Part shown: positions 15,557 to 23,623 of the stretch, one piece after another
Layout of the letters: each line of letters opens with the position of its first letter
Numbering within the stretch: the stretch's first letter is position 1
Assembly: GCF_035975855.1 (NCBI RefSeq)
Contig: NZ_CP109055.1
Coordinates: 4,402,001 to 4,466,000, forward strand
Source of the DNA: Streptomyces sp. NBC_01304
GTDB lineage: Bacteria; Actinomycetota; Actinomycetes; Streptomycetales; Streptomycetaceae
Reading direction: 5' to 3'
DNA length: 64,000 nucleotides
The notes under the pieces: generated by a model
Seen by the model: the letters and a program-made list of their open reading frames with translations, nothing else
Told to the model about the DNA's origin: nothing
Database searches by the model: none
Translations under genes and position numbers: made by a program

Positions 15557-17523
15557 TGCAGCTCCCCTTGTGCCTCGCCCAGGGCGGTACCGCCCGTCAG
15601 CTCTCCTACTTCTGTCGCCCTATTCTCGCCCAGCTCGTACCGGTCCAGGAACACGGGTGGCTTCAGCAGGAAGCCGTCCCGGCCGAAGCGGAGGTCCGGG
15701 ATGCACAGGCCGCCGCCCGCGGGGGCGACCTCGGCGATCTTCTTGGCCACCGCGTCGCGCACGGCCTCGGGGCGGGCGGTGCGGTCGACCCCGGCGAAGG
15801 CCGCGGCGAGGGCCGTCACGGCGTCGTACGACTCGACGCCGCCGAGGTCCGCCTCCTCGCCGTACTCGGCCTCGTAGGCGTGGTCGAACTCGTCGTTCCA
15901 GGAGCAGTAGCCGCGGAACGCGAACCAGCGGGCGGAGCGCCTGTAGTCGAGGTCGACGGCGGCGTCCAGGGTGAGCCGGAGCCCCTTGAACCCGGCCTCG
16001 GCCAGGTAGGCGTCCAGCTTCTCGAAGGTTTCCGCGCCGCCCGCGTAGAACACCGCGTCATAGCCGCCGGCCACCACCTCGCGCGCCTCTTCGGCGACGT
16101 CGTCCCCCAGCGGGCCCGTGGCGGAGCCGAAGCCGGGGTAGGTGGGTGTGACCGTGAGGCGGCCGATGAGTGCGGTGGCGTCGTCCTCTCCGTCGGAGAA
16201 GAAGCGGATCTTCTTCATCCGGCCCGTTCGGTTCGTCTGGTCTGTCTGGTCTGTTCTCTTTCCGCCGCCCTCGTACAGCTTGTGGAGGAAGGCAGCGATG
16301 GCGCGCTCCTCGTTTCCCGTGTCGCCGGTGAGCTGGTACGTCGTCGAGCCGAGGTCGCCGCTCTGGCGGGCCCAGGGGTTGATCACGACGATGTCGTGCC
16401 TCGCGTAGATCCGTGAGGCCTTCGCGAGTACGGTCTCGGGGGCGTCCCCGACCGGGCCGATCACGGCGGCGATGCGCTCCTCGGCGACCACCTTCTCGGC
16501 GGCGCGGGCGGCGCCCTCGGCCGAGCCCTGGTCGTCGAACTTCCTCACCTTGAGCAGGAATTGACGATCGTCCTTCCTGTTCGCGTCCTCGGCGGCCATC
16601 CGCACGCTGTCGTACGCGGTCGCCGCCCGGGCCTTGCCGTCGCCCTCGAAGTCGCCGACGACCGCGATGGTGTACGCGGGTTCGGTGAGGTCCTTGGCGG
16701 CGCTGCCCAGGTCGAACGGCACGCCGTAGAAGAGGCCCAGGGCCAGCGCGGTCACGGCGGCGGTGATCGCGGCCGCGGTGATGGCGGTGGTGCGGCGGCG
16801 GGTGGCGGGCGCCGGCAAGGCTGGAGTTTGTGGGCCGCCGTGTTCGGACAACGCCGTGAGGACTCGGGCCGCCTCCGCGGCGGTGGGGCGGGATTCAGGA
16901 TTCTCGGCCAGGAGGTGCTCGGTGAGGCGCGCCAAACCGGGGGCAGCTCCGGGCCGTAACTCCCTGACCGAGGGCGGGTGTTGGGTGGGCGCGCGACCGG
17001 TGAGCATCTCGTACAGGACGCGGCCGAGGGAGCGGATGTCGGCGGCGGGCTCCACCGGAGAGTTGGTGATGCCGAAGTCCATGACCATCGCGTCGCCCTG
17101 AGGGGTGAGCATGATGGTGGAGGGCCCGATGTCTCCGTGTACGACGCGGGCCGCGTGGGCGTCCGTGAGGGCTTGGCACACGTGGCGGGCTATTCGCGTT
17201 GCGTCGAGGAGGGGTAACGGGCTCTGGCGGGTCAGGAGTTGGGCCAGGGTTTCGCCCTGGACCAGGGGCATGACGAGGTAGGGCTGTTGTCTGCCGTCGG
17301 GGGTCTTTGCCGTGCCGAAGTCGAGCAGCGGGATGATGTGTGGGCTCTGCAGAGCCGATGCCGCTTCGAGGTGTGCCGGGCTCGGGGCGGCGTGCAAGGT
17401 CTTCAACGCGACCGTGCGGGACAGGTGTTGGTCGTACGCCTGCCAGACCGTGCCCGTGCCTCCGGCGCCGAGCGGTTCTTCCAGGCGGTACCGGCCGTCC
17501 AATACGCGTGGCTCTGTTGGCAT
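15553..17523 (-). CDS. Membrane receptor: degenerate Ser/Thr kinase domain joined to a periplasmic-binding domain
   Basis: A 656-residue protein. Residues 10-225 are kinase-like with a glycine loop (LGAGGTGTV) and Lys41 in VALK. The catalytic loop reads HGDIGPSTIM instead of HRDLKPxNIL, so the Lys and the Mg-binding Asn are gone, and from DFG149-151 the chain passes almost directly to ADIRSLG, so the activation loop and APE motif are missing. Residues 247-267 are a TM helix. Residues 285-656 are an ABC-type branched-chain/type I periplasmic-binding fold (AYTIAVVGDFEGDG). It probably binds a small extracellular ligand and signals as a pseudokinase scaffold; the ligand is unknown. Residues near 425 hold a TDQTDQTN tract. 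Confidence 0.85.
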   Translation of the reverse strand: MPTEPRVLDGRYRLEEPLGAGGTGTVWQAYDQHLSRTVALKTLHAAPSPAHLEAASALQSPHIIPLLDFGTAKTPDGRQQPYLVMPLVQGETLAQLLTRQSPLPLLDATRIARHVCQALTDAHAARVVHGDIGPSTIMLTPQGDAMVMDFGITNSPVEPAADIRSLGRVLYEMLTGRAPTQHPPSVRELRPGAAPGLARLTEHLLAENPESRPTAAEAARVLTALSEHGGPQTPALPAPATRRRTTAITAAAITAAVTALALGLFYGVPFDLGSAAKDLTEPAYTIAVVGDFEGDGKARAATAYDSVRMAAEDANRKDDRQFLLKVRKFDDQGSAEGAARAAEKVVAEERIAAVIGPVGDAPETVLAKASRIYARHDIVVINPWARQSGDLGSTTYQLTGDTGNEERAIAAFLHKLYEGGGKRTDQTDQTNRTGRMKKIRFFSDGEDDATALIGRLTVTPTYPGFGSATGPLGDDVAEEAREVVAGGYDAVFYAGGAETFEKLDAYLAEAGFKGLRLTLDAAVDLDYRRSARWFAFRGYCSWNDEFDHAYEAEYGEEADLGGVESYDAVTALAAAFAGVDRTARPEAVRDAVAKKIAEVAPAGGGLCIPDLRFGRDGFLLKPPVFLDRYELGENRATEVGELTGGTALGEAQGELQ

Positions 17524-17586
17524 CGCGTCCCCCCGGATCAGGGTGGGTGCGTTCGTTCAGGTGCGTCAAGGCTGAGGCCTTTGATC

Positions 17587-17783
17587 CCCCACCCCGCCCC
17601 TTCCCGTAAGGCTGCCGCCGGCTTCCGGAGTGGGTGCGGGATGTCGTTCACGACGGTCACCAATGTCCGCAAACGCCGGACGGGCTGATTCATCGAGGCC
17701 GAGCTCGATCAATCAGCCCGTCCGGCGTTTGAGGCCCGCGGCGGAGCCGCAAATGTCACTGTCGGGAAGGGGCGGGGTGGGGG
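17587..17783. repeat. G-arm repeat, copy 4 (two inverted cores)
   Basis: A C-rich arm (from 17587), core AAACGCCGGACGGGCTGATT (about 17671-17690), an inverted core from 17711, and a G-rich arm ending at 17783 form one large palindrome filling the gap upstream of the pseudokinase gene and just after the GntP stop. Confidence 0.85.
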
Positions 17784-17793
17784 AAATTTCGGG

Positions 17794-19272
17794 CTAGACC
17801 ACCAAGCTCAGCGCAGCCGCCACCGTGAAGCCCGCCACCGACAGGACCGATTCCAGGACCGTCCAGGACTTCAGGGTGTCGCGCTCCGAGATGCCGAAGT
17901 ACTTCGCGACGATCCAGAACCCGCCGTCATTGACGTGCGAGGCGAAGATCGAGCCCGCCGAGATGGCCATGATGACCAGGGCCAGGAAGGCCTGCGAGTG
18001 GTTGCCGCCCTCGACGAGGGGGACGACGATGCCGGCCGTGGCGACGATCGCGACCGTGGCCGAGCCCTGGGCGACGCGCAGGACCAGGGAGATCAGGTAG
18101 GCCAGGACGATGATCGGGAGGCCCAGGCCGTTGAAGGTGTCGGCGAGGGCGTCCGCGATGCCCGAGCCCTTCAGGACGGCGCCGAAGATACCGCCCGCGC
18201 CGACCACCAGAAGGATGTTGCCGACCGGCTTGAGAGACGAAGTCGACACCGTCTCCAGGGACTTGCGGGACCAGCCGCGGCGGATGCCGAGCAGGTAGTA
18301 CGCCATGAGGAGGGCGATGGTCAGCGCGACGAACGGGTTGCCGAAGAACTCGATCACCGAGCGGAGGGTCGAGGGGTCCAGGGCGATCGAGGAGAAGGTG
18401 GCCGCGAGGATCAGCACCAGCGGCGTACCGATGATGGTGAAGACGGTGCTCAGCGGCACCGGCTTCTCGTCCGCGTCGACGCCCGCCGCACGCTGCTCGG
18501 CGGCGACGGCCTCCTTGGCCTCCTCCGCGGCCTCCAGCATGTCCTGCGGGACGGGCACGAAGATGCGCTTGCCGATCCAGCTCGCATAGGCCCAGGCCGC
18601 GACGACGGCGGGGATGCCGCAGACGAGGCCCATGAGGATGACCCAGCCGAGCGAGACGTGGAACAGTCCGGCGGCGGCGACCGGGCCCGGGTGCGGCGGC
18701 AGGAAGGCGTGGGTCATCGACAGACCCGCGAGCAGCGGCATCGCGTACAGGATGATCGACTTGCCGGAGCGCTTGGCGGCGGCGTACACGATCGGCGCGA
18801 GGACGAAGATGCCGACGTCGAAGAAGACCGGGATGCCGAAGAGGAGGCCGGTCAGGCCCATCGCGAGCGGGGCGCGCTTCTCACCGAAGAGGTTGAGGAG
18901 GCGGGAGGACAACACCTCGGCGCCGCCCGACACTTCGAGGATCGCGCCGAGCATCGTGCCGAGGCCGATGATGATCGCGACGTGGCCGAGGATGCCGCCC
19001 ATGCCCGATTCGAGCATCGAGACGGCCGTGGACTTCTGGACCGTGCCGAAGAGTTCGGTGACGCTCAGGCCGGCGGAGAGACCCACCGCGATGGAGACCG
19101 CGAGCAGCGCGACGAACGGCTGCAGCCTGATCTTGATGATCAGGAAGAGAAGGAGGGCGATACCGAGGGCGGCGACGGTCAGCAGACCGCCGGTGCCGCC
19201 TATCAGGGTCAGCAGACCGCCCGTGTGGGGGGTCTCCGGTGGGGCGGCGGGGGCCGCTGCGGCGAGCAACAT
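17794..19272 (-). CDS. GntP-family permease (gluconate/D-serine type)
   Basis: A 492-residue, 12-14 TM secondary transporter. The family pattern is clear: ESGMGGILGHVAIIIGLGTM, GIPVFFDVGIFVLAPI, AFLPPHPGPVAAAGLF and GSATVAIVATAGI. GntP members take up gluconate, related sugar acids or D-serine (DsdX). The ATG at 19272 has a GGAG SD. The neighbouring deaminase, RidA and PfkB-kinase genes fit either a D-amino acid or a sugar acid substrate. Confidence 0.92.
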   Translation of the reverse strand: MLLAAAAPAAPPETPHTGGLLTLIGGTGGLLTVAALGIALLLFLIIKIRLQPFVALLAVSIAVGLSAGLSVTELFGTVQKSTAVSMLESGMGGILGHVAIIIGLGTMLGAILEVSGGAEVLSSRLLNLFGEKRAPLAMGLTGLLFGIPVFFDVGIFVLAPIVYAAAKRSGKSIILYAMPLLAGLSMTHAFLPPHPGPVAAAGLFHVSLGWVILMGLVCGIPAVVAAWAYASWIGKRIFVPVPQDMLEAAEEAKEAVAAEQRAAGVDADEKPVPLSTVFTIIGTPLVLILAATFSSIALDPSTLRSVIEFFGNPFVALTIALLMAYYLLGIRRGWSRKSLETVSTSSLKPVGNILLVVGAGGIFGAVLKGSGIADALADTFNGLGLPIIVLAYLISLVLRVAQGSATVAIVATAGIVVPLVEGGNHSQAFLALVIMAISAGSIFASHVNDGGFWIVAKYFGISERDTLKSWTVLESVLSVAGFTVAAALSLVV

Positions 19273-19341
19273 GTGGGGAACTCCATTGTCCTGTACGGGG
19301 CTTGCGGGCAGGGGGGATCACGGGACGGCGCGCGCACTGCT

Positions 19342-19518
19342 GGGGCCTGCGTCGGAAGTGGCGTCGTCCGCCCGAAGGGCGGGCCCTGCGGCGTCCGGTG
19401 CGTGCTCTCGGCGTGCCGGCCGGAAGCCCTCGTACTGGACGTACTTGGGCTTTCGGCCGGTGCGGCGAGAGGGCGTGCCGGGCGTCGCGGGGCAGACGGC
19501 ACTTCCGACGCAGGCCCC
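19342..19518. repeat. Long imperfect palindrome, about 177 bp
   Basis: The outer arms GGGGCCTGCGTCGGAAGT (19342-19359) and its complement (19501-19518) match perfectly, pairing continues with mismatches through most of the arms, and the centre is GCCCTCGTAC-TGGAC-GTACTTGGGC (19426-19450). The left arm has an extra small hairpin around 19368-19383. The 364-bp gap 19273-19636 otherwise holds short direct repeats and no convincing gene. Confidence 0.75.
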
Positions 19519-19574
19519 TGCGGCGCCGCCCCGGCGGCAGGAGGAGCTAACGGCATTGCTGTCTTCTTGGGAGG

Positions 19575-19636
19575 GGGCTTCTACGAACGGGCTTCTACGA
19601 ACCGGCTACTTGCGAGCGGGCTTCGTACGAGCGGGC
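19575..19636. repeat. 14-15 bp direct repeats after ridA
   Basis: Four drifting units of the type GGGCTTCTACGAAC run right up to the ridA stop. They are short-range duplications with no coding content. Confidence 0.6.
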
Positions 19637-20047
19637 TCAGCCCAGGACGGCGAGGGCGTCGATCTCGATGAGCAGGCCCGCCGGGAGACCGACGTAGACC
19701 GTGGTGCGGGCGGAGGCGGGGGCCTTGAGGCCCTGCTCCTCGAAGTACTCGTTGTAGATCTTGTTCATCTCGGCGAAGTGGTCCACGTCCGTGAGGTAGA
19801 CGCGCATCATCATCACGTCGTCCCAGGACGCGCCGCCCTCTTCGAGGATCGCCTTGACGTTGGCGAAGGTCTGCAGGGTCTGCTCGCGCAGGGTCGGTCC
19901 GGCCGGGGTCGGGGCCTTGCCCTCCTCGGCGGGCAGGAAGCCGACCTGGCCGGCGACCTGGAGGATGTTGCCCTTCTTCACGCCGTGCGAGAACTTCGCG
20001 GGCGGGGCGGTGTGGGTGGCCGGGATGAGGGCGATCTTCTCAGTCAT
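19637..20047 (-). CDS. ridA: RidA-family enamine/imine deaminase
   Basis: A 136-residue RidA/YjgF/UK114 protein of full length. It has GNILQVAGQVGF, QTFANVKAILEEGGASWDDV and the signature ARTTVYVGLPAGLLIEIDALA with the substrate-binding Arg. RidA hydrolyses reactive 2-aminoacrylate and related enamines made by PLP-dependent serine/threonine dehydratases, which fits the PLP deaminase encoded divergently 2 kb away. It follows the IclR gene by 3 bp. Confidence 0.93.
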   Translation of the reverse strand: MTEKIALIPATHTAPPAKFSHGVKKGNILQVAGQVGFLPAEEGKAPTPAGPTLREQTLQTFANVKAILEEGGASWDDVMMMRVYLTDVDHFAEMNKIYNEYFEEQGLKAPASARTTVYVGLPAGLLIEIDALAVLG

Positions 20048-20050
20048 GGC

Positions 20051-20842
20051 TTAGAAGGCTTCCTTGGTAGGGGTGTTGTGGGGGGTAGGGGTGTTGTGGG
20101 GGGAGTGACCTGAGTACTCCCGGCTGATGGCTTCCGCCGTGCGGCGGACCTGCGGGAGGAGTTTGAGGAGTTCCTCGCGGGTGACGACGACGTTCGGCGC
20201 GGAGACCGACATGGCGGCGACGACCCTGCCGTCCGCGCCTCGGATGGGGGCGCCGACGCAGTTGATGGATTCCTCGTGGCCACCGAGGTCGGTGGCCCAG
20301 CCCTGTTCGCGTACGACCGTCAGCTCCTTGAGGAAGGCGGCGGCGTTCGGGGTCGAACGGGGCGTGTACATGGGGTAGTCGAGCTTCTCGGCGATGGCCC
20401 GCCGCTCCGGCTCGGACAGGTCGGCGAGCAGCAGCTTGGCCACCGCCGCGACCGTGATGGCGACGGGCTTGCCGATGCGCGAGTACATGCGGACCGGGTA
20501 GCGGCTCTCCACCTTGTCGATGTAGAGGACTTCCTGCTCCTCGTACACGGCGAGGTGGATGGTGTGGCCGATCTTCTCGTTCAGCTCCACGAGGTGCGGG
20601 TGGGCGATCTCCCGTACGTCGAGGTTCTCGACGGCTTCCTGCGCGAGCGCGAACAGGCGGGCGCCGAGGCGGTACCGCTGGTCGGACTGGCGGTAGACCA
20701 GGCCGTGCTCGTGCAGCGTGCGCAGCAGGCGCAGCGCGGTGGACTTGTGCACGTCGAGACGTTCGGCGACCTGGCCCAGGTCGGCGGGTCCCTCCGCGAG
20801 CAGCGGCAGGATGCTCAGCGCTCGGTCGACGGTCTGGCTCAT
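20051..20842 (-). CDS. IclR-family transcriptional regulator
   Basis: A 263-residue regulator. The N-terminal winged helix reads VDRALSILPLLAEG...QVAERLDVHKSTALRLLRTL (residues 4-50), and the effector domain follows, with the usual GxPxAI-like and CVGAPI motifs. The C-terminus carries a PHNTPT duplication from a 15-16 bp DNA repeat. The ATG overlaps the kinase stop (ATGA). It probably controls this operon and the divergent deaminase gene through the dyads in the 250-bp gap. Confidence 0.93.
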   Translation of the reverse strand: MSQTVDRALSILPLLAEGPADLGQVAERLDVHKSTALRLLRTLHEHGLVYRQSDQRYRLGARLFALAQEAVENLDVREIAHPHLVELNEKIGHTIHLAVYEEQEVLYIDKVESRYPVRMYSRIGKPVAITVAAVAKLLLADLSEPERRAIAEKLDYPMYTPRSTPNAAAFLKELTVVREQGWATDLGGHEESINCVGAPIRGADGRVVAAMSVSAPNVVVTREELLKLLPQVRRTAEAISREYSGHSPHNTPTPHNTPTKEAF

Positions 20843-21912
20843 GTGGTGACTACCTCCCCTGACGCCCCGGCCGTCGTCCAGCCGGGACCGAGTCGCAGTG
20901 TCTCCCACTCGGCGGCGGGGAGTGCGGCAAGGCGGTCCGCGTGCGCCCTGGCGGGCGGGGTGCCGAGGTCGCCGGGGACGGTGAGGGCGGCGGCCGCCAG
21001 GAGGTGGCCGTGCCTCAGGCGGGCTGCCGGGGGCAGGTCGCGCAGGGTCGCGGAGAGATAGCCGGCGGCGAAGGCGTCGCCCGCGCCGACCGAGGCGACC
21101 ACGTCCACCTTCAGTGCCTTTTCGTACGCCGCCTCGTCGGCCCCTGCTGCACGGGTGAAGGCCGTCGCGCCCTCGGCGCCCTGCTTGACGATCAGGGTCG
21201 CCGGCTCGGGGAGCGCGGCGCGGATGGCCTCGGGGCCGCCGGTGATTCCCCAGGCCGCTTCGGCCTCGTCGTCGCCGACGAAGACGAGGTCGCTGCGGCG
21301 GGCGATCTCCCGGAGGACCGAGCTCGCGTGGGCGGCGTCCTGCCAGAGGTTGACCCGGTAGTTCACGTCGAAGGACACGAGGGGGCGGCCCTCGCGCTCC
21401 TCGGTGAGCTCCATGAGCAGAGCGCGGCAGTCCGGGGACAGGGCCGCGGTGATGCCGGAGAGGTGGAGGATTCGAGCTTCCGTGCGGGTGATGGGGGCGA
21501 TGTTCTCGGGAGACATCGCGGAGGCCGCGGAGCCCTGCCGGTAGTACGCGACCTCGGCAAGCGGTTCGTCGCCCTCGGGCTCGTCGACGGAGGTGGCCCG
21601 CTCCCCCGCCGTGCGGAAGTAGATCCCGGTCGGGCGGTTCGGGTCCCGGCCCACCAGCGACGTATCGACACCGCATGCCTCGATCGCTCCGGTGAGGTAG
21701 TCGCCGAACCCGTCCGAGCCGACCCGGCTCACCCAACTCGCGCGATGCCCGGCCAGGGCCAACGTGCAGGCCACATTCGACTCCGCCCCGCCTATGCCCC
21801 GGTCGAACGACGGCACCTCCGCGAGCCTCCCCGGCCGGGTCGGCCGGAACGTGACCATGGACTCGCCGAGGCAGGCGACGTCGGTGACGTCTCCGGGGGC
21901 GGGGGCGCTCAC
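20839..21912 (-). CDS. PfkB-family sugar kinase (2-keto-3-deoxygluconate kinase-like)
   Basis: A 357-residue ribokinase-family enzyme. The N-terminal region has RGIGGAESNVACTLALAG, the central part SFDVNYRVNLW, and the C-terminal signature is VASVGAGDAFAAGYLSA with the catalytic Asp. Its features favour a KdgK-like substrate, but that is inference. The GTG at 21912 has an AGGAG SD 8 nt upstream; the extra 38 codons before it are made of 24-bp repeats. It is the first gene of the kinase-IclR-RidA operon. Confidence 0.88.
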   Translation of the reverse strand: MSAPAPGDVTDVACLGESMVTFRPTRPGRLAEVPSFDRGIGGAESNVACTLALAGHRASWVSRVGSDGFGDYLTGAIEACGVDTSLVGRDPNRPTGIYFRTAGERATSVDEPEGDEPLAEVAYYRQGSAASAMSPENIAPITRTEARILHLSGITAALSPDCRALLMELTEEREGRPLVSFDVNYRVNLWQDAAHASSVLREIARRSDLVFVGDDEAEAAWGITGGPEAIRAALPEPATLIVKQGAEGATAFTRAAGADEAAYEKALKVDVVASVGAGDAFAAGYLSATLRDLPPAARLRHGHLLAAAALTVPGDLGTPPARAHADRLAALPAAEWETLRLGPGWTTAGASGEVVTT

Positions 21913-21927
21913 AGTGGGGCTCCTGTT

Positions 21928-21987
21928 CGGTGGGCTGTGCGGTGGGCTGCTCTGTGGGCCGTGCGGTGGACTGCTCTGTGGATCGAG
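21928..21987. repeat. 24-bp tandem repeat, two and a half units
   Basis: A half unit at 21928-21939 and full units at 21940-21963 and 21964-21987 share CGGTGGGCTGCTCTGTGG. They lie in the untranslated leader of the kinase operon. Confidence 0.7.
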
Positions 21988-22066
21988 GGACCAAAGACCC
22001 GTGGTGACGGGGACCTTGGGGCCCAAGTCCCCTTGTCGGACCTGGGGAGTTGGGGCTTGGCTGGGG

Positions 22067-22144
22067 CATCCATTGCCCTGCCGTTGGCATGGATGTTAAA
22101 CATGGATAAGCGACATACGCAATGACCGTTGCAGATGATGCAAC
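22067..22144. promoter_or_regulatory. Divergent control region with three dyads (likely IclR operator)
   Basis: Between the kinase operon and the deaminase gene are CATCCAT/ATGGATG (22067-22073 / 22089-22095), ATGTT-A-AACAT (22093-22103) and GTTGCA-GATGA-TGCAAC (22128-22144). The last, 19 bp before the deaminase ATG, is the most operator-like. Binding by the local IclR protein is inference from gene order. Confidence 0.5.
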
Positions 22145-22162
22145 GCACCAGGAGGAGGCCCC

Positions 22163-23455
22163 ATGGCAGCCGAAAGCGCGGCCCCGCTCGCATCCCTCGC
22201 AGGACTCGCCGACGAGCGTGTCGACTTCCGCTTCAAGGGGCTGCCGCCGGACGCCGAGGGCCTGACCGTCGGCGAGCTCGCCGCCCAGCGCCGCAACCTC
22301 TTCACCGACGGCTTCACCACCCCCGTCCTCGCCCTCTCCGCCGAGCGCGTCGAGCACAACCTCGCCCTGATGGAGACGTACTCCACCCGGCACGGCCTGG
22401 CCTTCGCCCCGCACGGCAAGACCTCGATGGCGCCGGCGCTCTTCGCCCGGCAGGAGCAGCACGGGGCCTGGGGCATCACGCTCGCCGTGCCGCACCAGGC
22501 ACGGGTCGCCCGCGCCTTCGGCACCCGCCGGATCTTCCTCGCGAACGAGCTGGTCGACGCGGCGGCGCTGCGCTGGCTGGCGGGTGAGCTCGCGGGCGAT
22601 CCGTCCTTCGAGTTCATCTGTTACGTCGACTCCGTGCGCGGGGTCGAGCTCATGGACTCCGCCCTGCGGTCGGCCGGGGCTTCGCGGGCCGTGGACGTGG
22701 TGGTCGAGCTCGCCGCCGGGGACGGGGCACGGACGGGTGTGCGCAGCGCGGCCGAGTGCGCGCTGGTCGCCGATGCGGTGGCCGCCGCGTCCACGCTGCG
22801 GCTCGTGGGGGTCGCCGGGTACGAGGGCGAGGTGCCCTCCGCCACGCCTTCGCGGGTCGAGGAGTATCTGGGGCGGCTGGTCTCGCTGGCAGCGGAGTTC
22901 GACAAGGCGGGGCGCTTTGCGGGGCTCTCCGAGATCGTGGTGAGTGCGGGGGGCTCCGCGTGGTTCGACGCGGTGGCCTCGGTGTTCGCGGAAATCCCCG
23001 AACTGTCCGTTCCCGTACTGAAGTTGCTGCGGTCGGGGGCGTACGTCTCGCACGACGACGGCCACTACAAGGAGCTGACGCCCTTCAATCGCGTGCCGGA
23101 GGAAGGGGCTCTGGAGCCTGCGTTCCGGCTGTGGGCCCAGGTGGTTTCCCGGCCCAACCCGGAGCAGGCGTTCACGAATGCGGGTAAGCGGGATGCGGCT
23201 TATGACCTGCATCTGCCTGCGGCTCAGGTCGTCCGTGGGGCGGATGGCGTGCAGCGGGCGGCCGAGGGGGTCGAGGTGACGGGGCTGTCGGACCAGCACG
23301 GGTGGCTCCGCACCTCGCCCGAGGCCGACCTGTCGGTCGGGGACTGGGTCGGGATGGGGCTTTCGCACCCGTGCACCAGCTTCGACAAGTGGCAGCTGAT
23401 TCCGCTGGTCGAGGCGGACGGCACGGTCGTGGATTTCGTCCGCACGTACTTCTGA
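22163..23455 (+). CDS. PLP-dependent amino acid deaminase (D-serine dehydratase / D-threonine aldolase family)
   Basis: A 430-residue fold-type III PLP enzyme. The Lys that carries PLP is in FAPHGKTSMAPALF, the barrel ends with VSAGGSAWFD, and the C-terminal domain has LSDQHGWL and SHPCTSFDKW, where His and Cys bind a metal as in eukaryotic-type D-serine dehydratases. It probably converts a D-hydroxy amino acid to a keto acid plus ammonia. It begins with ATG after an AGGAGG SD, and diverges from the kinase-IclR-RidA operon. Confidence 0.85.
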   Translation: MAAESAAPLASLAGLADERVDFRFKGLPPDAEGLTVGELAAQRRNLFTDGFTTPVLALSAERVEHNLALMETYSTRHGLAFAPHGKTSMAPALFARQEQHGAWGITLAVPHQARVARAFGTRRIFLANELVDAAALRWLAGELAGDPSFEFICYVDSVRGVELMDSALRSAGASRAVDVVVELAAGDGARTGVRSAAECALVADAVAAASTLRLVGVAGYEGEVPSATPSRVEEYLGRLVSLAAEFDKAGRFAGLSEIVVSAGGSAWFDAVASVFAEIPELSVPVLKLLRSGAYVSHDDGHYKELTPFNRVPEEGALEPAFRLWAQVVSRPNPEQAFTNAGKRDAAYDLHLPAAQVVRGADGVQRAAEGVEVTGLSDQHGWLRTSPEADLSVGDWVGMGLSHPCTSFDKWQLIPLVEADGTVVDFVRTYF

Positions 23456-23469
23456 ACCGCCGTTTTCTT

Positions 23470-23594
23470 CCCCACCCCGCCCCTTCCCGAAAGTCTTCGA
23501 CGACTGGGGCTTCGCCCCTGGCCCCCTTTGTCCTCAAACGCCGGACGGGCTGATTTGTGCCGGCGGCAGCCTTACGGGAAGGGGCGGGGTGGGG
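23470..23594. repeat. G-arm repeat, copy 5 (both arms, single core)
   Basis: C-rich arm 23470-23493, GGGGCTTCGCCCC hairpin, core AAACGCCGGACGGGCTGA (about 23535-23552), G-rich arm ending 23594. It separates two genes that otherwise look like one operon. Confidence 0.85.
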
Positions 23595-23623
23595 AAAACG
23601 AAACCAAGAGAGGCACACCCCCC

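Noticed and set aside
19273..19636. Plus-strand open frame crossing the gap between GntP and ridA
   Set aside because: It continues antisense through both genes, lacks an SD and is explained by the palindrome and direct repeats.
20051..23368. An 1105-codon frame running through the IclR, kinase and deaminase genes
   Set aside because: Only the last 263 codons carry a recognisable protein (IclR); the rest is antisense or out-of-frame shadow.
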